Source: an uncultured Propionibacteriaceae bacterium
GTDB lineage: Bacteria > Actinomycetota > Actinomycetes > Propionibacteriales > Propionibacteriaceae
Direction: 5' to 3'
Assembly: GCA_936924635.1 (NCBI GenBank)
Contig: CAKZHP010000039.1
Span: 1 to 5,628 of the forward strand
Length of the DNA: 5,628 bases
Shown here piece after piece: positions 1-4,682 of the stretch (within the stretch, counting starts at the first letter, position 1; each line of letters starts with the position of its first letter). The position numbers and the translations under genes were made by a program. The notes under the pieces are model-generated. The model saw only the letters and a list, made by a program, of their open reading frames with translations, was not told the origin of the DNA and ran no database searches.

Positions 1-237
1 GTGGCGGTGATGCTGCGGCTGGCTCGGTCGATCGACCTGACTGACGAGTTCGGGATGCTCGGCGGCAAGCTGGACAACGTGTCGATCCCGACCTACCTCA
101 AGTACGCCGAGGCGCTGGGCATGACCCCGTCGGCTCGCAAGGCTGTCAAGGGGGAGGCGCGGGCCGAGAGGCCAACGGCGTCGCCGTTGGCGCAGGCGCA
201 GTCGATGATGCCTGAGGGGCTGAGGGTCGTCTCGTGA
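1..237 (+). CDS. Terminase small subunit, C-terminal part (5' end outside window)
   Basis: The frame is open from the first base. The GTG at position 1 is probably an internal valine codon, because no upstream sequence is present to supply a ribosome binding site. The 78 visible residues contain a helical stretch followed by a segment of the form SIPTYLKYAEALGMTPSAR (around residues 28-46), then a low-complexity tail. From memory, this resembles the C-terminus of small terminase subunits in actinophages, where a short segment ending in a Lys/Arg-rich tail precedes the large subunit. Small terminases recognise the packaging site on phage DNA and stimulate the large subunit. The strongest support is position: the gene overlaps the large terminase start by 4 bases (GTGA). 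The DNA-binding N-terminal part is missing, so the assignment rests largely on context. It could instead be a small head-associated protein of unknown role. Confidence 0.6.
   Translation: MAVMLRLARSIDLTDEFGMLGGKLDNVSIPTYLKYAEALGMTPSARKAVKGEARAERPTASPLAQAQSMMPEGLRVVS
171..191. repeat. Perfect 10-bp inverted repeat near the end of the small terminase gene
   Basis: The arms GCCAACGGCG (171-180) and CGCCGTTGGC (182-191) are exact reverse complements around a single T at 181. As RNA it would fold into a 9-bp stem with a GTC loop. It lies in the part of the gene encoding the low-complexity C-terminal tail, about 43 bases before the large terminase start. No T-run follows, so it does not look like an intrinsic terminator. 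Its function is unknown; it could be a chance result of high GC. Confidence 0.55.
222..226 (+). promoter_or_regulatory. Ribosome binding site supporting the GTG start of terL
   Basis: GAGGG lies 7 bases before the GTG at 234, the normal distance for a Shine-Dalgarno site. It favours GTG 234, which overlaps the upstream stop as GTGA, over the in-frame ATG at 243, which would lie 16 bases away. The site could pair weakly with CCTCA at 239-243 (5 bp). Confidence 0.6.
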
Positions 238-1805
238 GCCTCATGGGGTCGGAGACGCCGCGGGTGTTCACTCCGCCGCTGCGCGAGTTGACGCCGGAGA
301 CGACGCTGGGATTCTCGGTGATCTTCTTCGCCGAGCAGGCGCTTGGGATGACGTTGTTCCCGTGGCAGAAGTGGCTGTTGACGCACATGCTGGAGCTGCG
401 CGAGGATGGCCGGCTGCGATTCCGGACGGTCGTGATCCTGGTGGCCCGCCAGAACGGCAAGTCGACGATCTCGGTCGTGCTGGCGCTGTGGGCGCTGTAC
501 GTGCTGGGCGTGAAGACCGTGCTGGGCACCGCGCAGGATCTGGATACCGCCGAGGAGGTCTGGGAGACGGCGGTCGACCTGGCTACCGAGGTCGACGACG
601 ACGATCAGCCGGTGCGTCCGGACCTGGCGGAGCTCGTGCAGCACGTGGTTCGGGTGAACGGCAAGAAGGCTTTGGTGCTGCGTGGGCGGCGCCGGTACAA
701 GGTGAAGGCGGCGAATCGGCGCGCCGGCCGTGGTCTGACGGGTGATCTGGTGCTGCTCGACGAGCTGCGGGAGCACCAGTCGTGGGATGCGTACTCGGCG
801 ATCACGAAGACGACGACGGCCAAGGCCTCGGCGCTGGTGGTGTGCCTGTCGAACGCGGGCGACGTGACGTCGGTGGTGCTGCGGCACCTGCGGAAGCTGG
901 CGCACAGGTCGCTCGGCGACCCGGACGGCATCTGCAAGAACGACCCGGCCGACGATGAGGAGGTCGAGGACGACGACAGCCTCGGGCTGTTTGAGTGGTC
1001 GGCGGCGCCGGACTGCTCGGTCTGGGATCGGGAGGGCTGGGCGCAGTCCAACCCCTCCCTTGGCTACACAGTCCAGGAGTCGACACTCCGGGCCTATGCG
1101 GCGAGCGACCCGGAGTGGGTCATGCGCACCGAGTCGCTGTGCCAGTGGTCGGACGGGCTGATCGCAGGCCCCTTCCCCGCGGGGAAGTGGGAGGCGTGCG
1201 CGGTCCCGACTGGCCCCGACGGGGTTCCGCTGCCTGGTGAGGTGATCGTGCGTGACTCGCGCACGTGCGCGGGGGTGGCGACGTCGTACAACCGGTCGCG
1301 GGCGTACGTGGCCGTCGCCGGGTTTCGCGCTGACGGGCACCCGCAGGTCGAGCTGACGACGCACCAGGTCGGTGACGAGTGGCTGGCTGGGTGGCTCACG
1401 GAGCCGTCGAAGCCGTGGCGCCGCTCGTGGCAGGTGGCCGTCGAGAAGGCGGGCGAGTCGGCAACGGCGAGCCTGGCGCTCAAGGCTGCCGGGCTGCGCG
1501 TCGAGGATGTGTCGCCGGCGGAGGTGAAGGTCGGCTGGGGGCTGCTGTTCGACGCGGTGCGCGACGGGCGGCTGCGGCACCGGTCGCAGCCGATCCTCAA
1601 TGGCCCCGCGTCGGCTGCCGTGGTGCACGACGGGAGGATCGACACGCGGCGACTCGCGAACGGTGATCCGGCGGCGCTGGTGGCCGCCCAGCACGCCCTG
1701 TGGCTGCTGTTGCGGCCCAGGAAGACGAGGTCGGTGGCGGCGACGCCACCGGAGAAGGTCCAAAAGTCGCCGAGGCGACACGAACTGCAGGTGATCGGGT
1801 TCTGA
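234..1805 (+). CDS. terL: Terminase large subunit (packaging ATPase/nuclease)
   Basis: A 523-residue packaging motor protein that drives DNA into the prohead through the portal and cuts the concatemer. The N-terminal ATPase domain shows an adenine-binding Q motif (LFPWQ, Gln45), a Walker A loop of the RQxGKS type (residues 70-78, ARQNGKST, Lys76), a Walker B strand (LVLLDE, residues 172-177, Asp176/Glu177) and a coupling motif (SNAG, 206-209). The C-terminal part should be the RNase H-like nuclease. Asp478, in the segment before AAQHALWLLL, fits the last catalytic acid. The position where related proteins carry the first catalytic Asp reads V348-A349-T350-S351, so that residue appears to be missing. 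Length is normal for the family (about 450-580). The start is GTG at 234, overlapping the upstream stop and preceded by GAGGG. Residues 237-248 are strongly acidic (9 of 12), probably a surface loop between the two domains. The ATPase assignment is secure; whether the nuclease is active is not. Confidence 0.95.
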   Translation: MSLMGSETPRVFTPPLRELTPETTLGFSVIFFAEQALGMTLFPWQKWLLTHMLELREDGRLRFRTVVILVARQNGKSTISVVLALWALYVLGVKTVLGTAQDLDTAEEVWETAVDLATEVDDDDQPVRPDLAELVQHVVRVNGKKALVLRGRRRYKVKAANRRAGRGLTGDLVLLDELREHQSWDAYSAITKTTTAKASALVVCLSNAGDVTSVVLRHLRKLAHRSLGDPDGICKNDPADDEEVEDDDSLGLFEWSAAPDCSVWDREGWAQSNPSLGYTVQESTLRAYAASDPEWVMRTESLCQWSDGLIAGPFPAGKWEACAVPTGPDGVPLPGEVIVRDSRTCAGVATSYNRSRAYVAVAGFRADGHPQVELTTHQVGDEWLAGWLTEPSKPWRRSWQVAVEKAGESATASLALKAAGLRVEDVSPAEVKVGWGLLFDAVRDGRLRHRSQPILNGPASAAVVHDGRIDTRRLANGDPAALVAAQHALWLLLRPRKTRSVAATPPEKVQKSPRRHELQVIGF

Positions 1806-1810
1806 TCGGG

Positions 1811-1841
1811 AGGGGGGTGTCATGGTTGCAGCCGCCCCCCT
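1811..1841 (+). promoter_or_regulatory. Candidate hairpin enclosing the portal ribosome binding site and start codon
   Basis: AGGGGGGTG at 1811-1819 can pair with CGCCCCCCT at 1833-1841 (9 bp with one G-T wobble). The 13-base loop, 1820-1832, contains the ATG at 1822. The left arm includes most of the Shine-Dalgarno run GGGAGGGGGG (1808-1817). The fold would hide both the binding site and the start codon. The large terminase gene stops only 16 bases before the portal start, so ribosomes finishing terL could open it, giving translational coupling. This is inferred from base complementarity only. Confidence 0.4.
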
Positions 1842-3081
1842 GACCGAGAAGGGTGTTGCCGTCGCCGGCGTCGGCTCGTGGTGGTCGCAGCTGGGCGAGG
1901 ACGAAGAGACCCCCGAACTCCGTTGGCCGCTGAGCGTGGCCGTGTACGACCGGATGCGGCGGCAGGACCCGCAGGTCATGTCGGTGCTGCGGGCTGTGAA
2001 GCTGCCGATCCGTCGCACCACGTGGCGGATCGACGGCACCGGGTGCGACCCGGCGGTCACCCGGCATGTCGCCGACGACCTGGGCCTGCCGATCCTCGGT
2101 GACGCGAGCCCGGTGCGACCCGCCCGTACGCGGGACCGGTTCTCGTGGGGCGAGCATCTGCGCCTCGCGCTGACGGCGCTCGACTACGGGCACTCGATCT
2201 TCGAGCAGGTCTACCGCATCGTCGACGGCCGGGTGCACCTGGGCAAGTTGGGGTGGCGCCCGCCTCGCACGATCACGGGGTGGGACGTAGCCCGGGACGG
2301 TGGCCTCCGGGCCGTACGCCAGGGTGTCGCCACCGGCGAGGTCTCCATCCCGGTGTCCCGGCTCGTCGCGTACGTCCAGGACCGCGAGGGCGGCAATTGG
2401 GCGGGCTCGTCGCTGCTGCGGCCGGCGTACAAGCCGTGGCTGCTCAAGGACCGGGCCCTGCGGGTGCAGGCGCAGACGCTCGAGCGGAACGGTCTCGGCG
2501 TCCCGGTCTACACCGCTGGCCCGGAGCCGGACAGCACGGACCCGCAGTCGGCCCGCGATGAGGTGCAGGCGGAGCTGGACGGCGGGCGCGACCTGGCGGC
2601 CGCGTGGCGCTCGGGCGATGAGTCGGGCGCCGCGATCCGGCACGGCGCGTCCATCGAGCTGATGGGCGTCAAGGGCACCCTGCCGAACGCCGACATCCCG
2701 ATCCGGTACCACGACGAGCAGATCGCACGCGCGGTGCTCGCCCACTTCCTCAACCTGGGCACCGAGACCGGCTCCTGGGCGCTCGGCTCTACGTTCGCCG
2801 ACTTCTTCACCCTGTCGCTGCAGACCGTGGCGCTGGAGGTGGCCGACACGGCGACCATGCACATCGTCGAGGACCTGGTCGACTTCGCGTTCTCCCCGTC
2901 CGAGCCCGCCCCCCGGATCGTCTTCGACGAGATCGGGTCGCGCCACCCTGCGACGGCCGAGGCGATCAAGTCGCTGGTCGACGCTGGCGTCGTCGAGGCG
3001 GACGACGACCTGGAGGGCTACCTCCGCACCATCTACGGCCTGCCCGCGAAGGGCACTCCACGCATCGAGGAGCCCGCATGA
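1822..3081 (+). CDS. Portal protein, DUF935 / Mu gp29-like
   Basis: A 419-residue protein expected to form the dodecameric ring at one head vertex, through which DNA enters and to which terminase and neck proteins dock. Recognisable stretches are an N-terminal helix resembling LSVAVYDRMRRQDPQV (37-52), the following LPIRRTTWRIDG (61-72), the segment ALDYGHSIFEQVY (119-131), the strongly conserved-looking block RLVAYVQDREGGNW (180-193) running into SSLLRPAYKPWLLKD, and an acidic/aromatic region ETGSWALGSTFADFF (315-329) before a long helix. These match my recollection of Mu gp29-type portals found in many actinophages. A strong Shine-Dalgarno run (GGGAGGGGGG) sits before the ATG. The stop overlaps the next start as ATGA, implying coupled translation with the protease. 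Position between the large terminase and the protease is the canonical portal position. The exact family label is less certain than the function. Confidence 0.88.
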   Translation: MVAAAPLTEKGVAVAGVGSWWSQLGEDEETPELRWPLSVAVYDRMRRQDPQVMSVLRAVKLPIRRTTWRIDGTGCDPAVTRHVADDLGLPILGDASPVRPARTRDRFSWGEHLRLALTALDYGHSIFEQVYRIVDGRVHLGKLGWRPPRTITGWDVARDGGLRAVRQGVATGEVSIPVSRLVAYVQDREGGNWAGSSLLRPAYKPWLLKDRALRVQAQTLERNGLGVPVYTAGPEPDSTDPQSARDEVQAELDGGRDLAAAWRSGDESGAAIRHGASIELMGVKGTLPNADIPIRYHDEQIARAVLAHFLNLGTETGSWALGSTFADFFTLSLQTVALEVADTATMHIVEDLVDFAFSPSEPAPRIVFDEIGSRHPATAEAIKSLVDAGVVEADDDLEGYLRTIYGLPAKGTPRIEEPA

Positions 3082-4313
3082 CCGATCCGACGTACCGCTT
3101 CCGCGGCTCCGAGCCGCCCACGGCCGCGTCGCGCGCGTCCATCCTCGTGCCGTCGGTCGAGGGCGCCGACGCCGAGCTGTGGATCTACGACCCGATCGAC
3201 TCCTGGGGCGGCGAGTGGGGCGTCTCGGCCAAGGAGGTCGGCATCGCCCTGTCGCTGGTCCCCGACGACGTGACCACCATCAACCTGCGCATCAACAGCC
3301 CCGGCGGCGAGGTGTGGGACGCGATGGCGATCGCGAACCTGCTGCGCCGCCACAAGGCCCGGATCGTCGCCCACGTCGACGGCATCGCCGCCTCGGCCGC
3401 CTCGGTGATCGCCGTCACCTGCGACGAGGTCGTGATGGGCGTCGGGTCGCAGATGATGATCCACGACGCATGGATGGTCACCATCGGCGACGCCGCGTCC
3501 CTCGCCGCCGCCGCCGAGCAGCTCGACAAGGACTCGCTGGCCCTCGCAGGGTTGTACGCGAAGAAGGCCGGCGGCACCGCCGAGGAGTGGCGCGCCGCGA
3601 TGACCGCAGGCGCTCGCCGCGAGACGTGGTACTCCGCCGAGGAGGCCGTCGCCGCCGGTCTCGCCGACCGCGTCGTCGAGTCTGCCGCGACGAAGACGGT
3701 CGAGGCACGGGCGAAGGCGATGCTCGCCGCGATGCCCGGCATCCAGTTCCGTGGTGGCAGGGCCGAGGCGCCCGCGCCTGTCATCCGGCCGCACGTGAGT
3801 GCGACCCCTCAGCCCCCGGAGGCAACCGAGCCGCCGGGTCTCACCACCGCACCGGAAGGGGACGACATGTCCACTCTCACCGACGGTCTCCGCACGCGGC
3901 TCGGGATCACCGACGCCGAGCTGGACGAGGCCGGCCTGCTGGCCGCGCTCGACGAGGCGCTCCAGGAGCGCTCGGAGGCCACCGCCATCAACCCGCCCGC
4001 CGGCACCGTGCTGGTCGACCAGGACGCCCTGGCCGCCCTCAAGGCCGATGCCGCTGCAGGCCGCGAGGCCCGCAACCGCCAGGAGGCCGACGACCGCATC
4101 GCGGCCGTCGATGCCGCGATCAACGACGGCCGCATCCTCGCGAGCCGGCGCGACGCCTGGCTGGCGAACCTGGAGCAGGACCCGGGCGCCGTGGCGACCC
4201 TGGCGTCACTGCCGCAGATCGTCCCGACCGCCCCCATCGGCTCTGCCGGGGGCGTCGAGGTGGACGCCGACGACGAGATGTACGCCAAGCTCTTCGGCTC
4301 GAAGGAGGCCTGA
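3078..4313 (+). CDS. Prohead protease (ClpP-like, S14) fused to a scaffold-like C-terminal domain
   Basis: A 411-residue two-part protein. Residues about 30-205 are a ClpP-fold serine protease: the SPGGEVWDAMAI segment (74-85), nucleophile Ser106 in GIAASAAS, His129 in MMIHD, and an acidic residue Glu182 in RRETWYSAEEA at the position of ClpP Asp171. A proline-rich linker follows (about 229-262, nine prolines). Residues 264-411 form a charged, alanine-rich, mostly helical domain with an INDGRILASRRDAWLANLEQD-like segment and an ASLPQIVP motif, resembling the scaffold part of Mu I-type proteins. The protease should process the scaffold and possibly capsid protein inside the procapsid before DNA packaging. 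The start ATG at 3078 overlaps the portal stop (ATGA) and has GAGGAG 5 bases upstream. An internal start at 3867 may yield the scaffold alone. The protease call is secure; the scaffold role is inferred from position, composition and family resemblance. Confidence 0.93.
   Translation: MTDPTYRFRGSEPPTAASRASILVPSVEGADAELWIYDPIDSWGGEWGVSAKEVGIALSLVPDDVTTINLRINSPGGEVWDAMAIANLLRRHKARIVAHVDGIAASAASVIAVTCDEVVMGVGSQMMIHDAWMVTIGDAASLAAAAEQLDKDSLALAGLYAKKAGGTAEEWRAAMTAGARRETWYSAEEAVAAGLADRVVESAATKTVEARAKAMLAAMPGIQFRGGRAEAPAPVIRPHVSATPQPPEATEPPGLTTAPEGDDMSTLTDGLRTRLGITDAELDEAGLLAALDEALQERSEATAINPPAGTVLVDQDALAALKADAAAGREARNRQEADDRIAAVDAAINDGRILASRRDAWLANLEQDPGAVATLASLPQIVPTAPIGSAGGVEVDADDEMYAKLFGSKEA
3854..3861 (+). 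promoter_or_regulatory. Internal ribosome binding site for the nested scaffold start
   Basis: GGAAGGGG lies 5 bases before the in-frame ATG at 3867, with AAGG (3856-3859) 7 bases away. It falls exactly at the end of the proline-rich linker, where an independent scaffold would be expected to begin. Such a purine run is unusual in the surrounding GCC/GAC-rich coding sequence. Confidence 0.5.
3867..4313 (+). CDS. Candidate nested scaffold protein (in-frame internal start within the protease gene)
   Basis: Translation from Met264 of the protease reading frame would give a 148-residue protein beginning MSTLTDGLRTRLGITDAE and sharing the stop at 4313. Visible features are an acidic N-terminal helix, a central charged helical stretch rich in Ala, Arg, Asp and Glu (around residues 50-105 of the short form), an ASLPQIVP segment and an acidic C-terminus ending YAKLFGSKEA. 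Size and composition suit an internal capsid scaffold that is later degraded. The arrangement parallels lambda C/Nu3 and Mu I/Z, where scaffold is made from an in-frame start inside the protease gene. Support here is the purine-rich site at 3854-3861, the position immediately after the linker, and the absence of any other scaffold gene before the capsid gene. Actual use of this start is inferred, not shown. Confidence 0.6.
   Translation: MSTLTDGLRTRLGITDAELDEAGLLAALDEALQERSEATAINPPAGTVLVDQDALAALKADAAAGREARNRQEADDRIAAVDAAINDGRILASRRDAWLANLEQDPGAVATLASLPQIVPTAPIGSAGGVEVDADDEMYAKLFGSKEA
4290..4306 (+). promoter_or_regulatory. Small hairpin overlapping the decoration gene ribosome binding site
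   Basis: CTTCG (4292-4296) pairs with CGAAG (4300-4304) around a GCT loop. The stem can extend by a T-G wobble and a C-G pair (4290-4291 with 4305-4306). The right arm covers most of the strong Shine-Dalgarno GAAGGAGG (4301-4308) of the decoration gene. Ribosomes ending the protease gene at 4313 would pass through and melt it, so it could link decoration output to upstream translation. The left arm and loop are also protease coding sequence, so chance remains possible. Confidence 0.3.
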
Positions 4314-4314
4314 C

Positions 4315-4671
4315 ATGCCCAACTACCTGCCCAAGGTCGATGCGAAGCACAGCATCACCCGCACCGCGTCTGCAGATATCACCGGGGGTCGCTACGTCGA
4401 GGTGACCGGCTCCGGCCAGGTCGCCATGGCCGGAGCCGACTCGGCCAAGGTCCTCGGCGTCGCCATGTCTGACGCCAAGTCCGGCCAGTCGGTGACCGTC
4501 TCCTTCGACGGCGTCCAGCGCCCCCTCGCGTCGGGCGCGATCACTGCCGGCGCGAAGGTCTACACCGGAGCCAACGGTGTGGCTACCGCCACCGGAACCA
4601 ACAACCCCGTGGGGATCGCCCTCAACACCGTCGCCGACGGTGCCCAGGTCGACGTCCTCCAGAACCGCTGA
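4315..4671 (+). CDS. Head decoration / capsid-stabilising protein (DUF2190-like)
   Basis: A 118-residue glycine-, alanine- and valine-rich protein that looks all-beta, with short strands separated by turns. The segments ADITGGRYVEVTGSGQV (20-36), ADSAKVLGVAMSDAKSGQSVTV (41-62), a GVQRPLASGAITAGAKVY stretch (66-83) and the closing NNPVGIALNTVADGAQVDVL are typical, as I recall, of small actinophage head decoration proteins near DUF2190, functional counterparts of lambda gpD. Such proteins bind the outside of the expanded capsid and stabilise it against internal DNA pressure. The start ATG at 4315 lies 1 base after the protease stop and is preceded by an excellent Shine-Dalgarno (GAAGGAGG, spacing 6), fitting a protein needed in hundreds of copies. 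It sits directly before the capsid gene, the usual place for a decoration protein. A minor alternative is a different beta-rich head accessory protein. Confidence 0.82.
   Translation: MPNYLPKVDAKHSITRTASADITGGRYVEVTGSGQVAMAGADSAKVLGVAMSDAKSGQSVTVSFDGVQRPLASGAITAGAKVYTGANGVATATGTNNPVGIALNTVADGAQVDVLQNR
4407..4438. repeat. Perfect 12-bp inverted repeat inside the decoration gene
   Basis: CGGCTCCGGCCA (4407-4418) and TGGCCGGAGCCG (4427-4438) are exact reverse complements separated by 8 bases. Ten of the twelve pairs are G-C, so the RNA hairpin would be very stable. It falls in the first third of the decoration gene, encoding the turn after VEVTGSGQ. No T-run follows, so it is not a classical terminator. 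Codon constraints (GSG and MAGA) may account for part of it. Role unknown. Confidence 0.55.
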
Positions 4672-4682
4672 GGAGCGCTCTG

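Noticed and set aside
1214..1224. CCCC-GAC-GGGG hairpin as a possible terminator in terL
   Set aside because: Only a 4-bp stem, no T-run, and inside the middle of an essential coding frame.
1806..1821. A possible promoter in the largest intergenic gap
   Set aside because: The gap is only 16 bases, is filled by the ribosome binding site, and shows no -10 or -35 like sequence.
93..2060. Long open frame on the minus strand (655 codons) opposite the terminase genes
   Set aside because: Its product is rich in Arg, Pro and His without recognisable domains, and it lies opposite the secure large terminase. Long antisense open frames are common by chance in high-GC coding DNA.
1597..2946. Long open frame on the minus strand (449 codons) opposite the portal gene
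   Set aside because: Arg/Gly/Asp/Val-rich low-complexity product, no credible ribosome binding site noted, and opposite a recognised portal gene; a frame shadow.
3500..3518. Run of GCC triplets in the protease gene
   Set aside because: Encodes a short alanine run in a helix; four repeats are too few to mean more than codon bias.
3799..4314. An upstream extension of the decoration protein frame to 3799
   Set aside because: The extra 172 residues are Arg/Pro/Ser-rich shadow sequence of the protease gene. The strong Shine-Dalgarno and the ATG at 4315 mark the true start.
3179..4405. Plus-strand open frame (408 codons) overlapping the protease gene
   Set aside because: Product is almost entirely Arg, Gly, Pro and Ala, as expected from an out-of-frame reading of GC-rich DNA; the protease frame carries the catalytic motifs.
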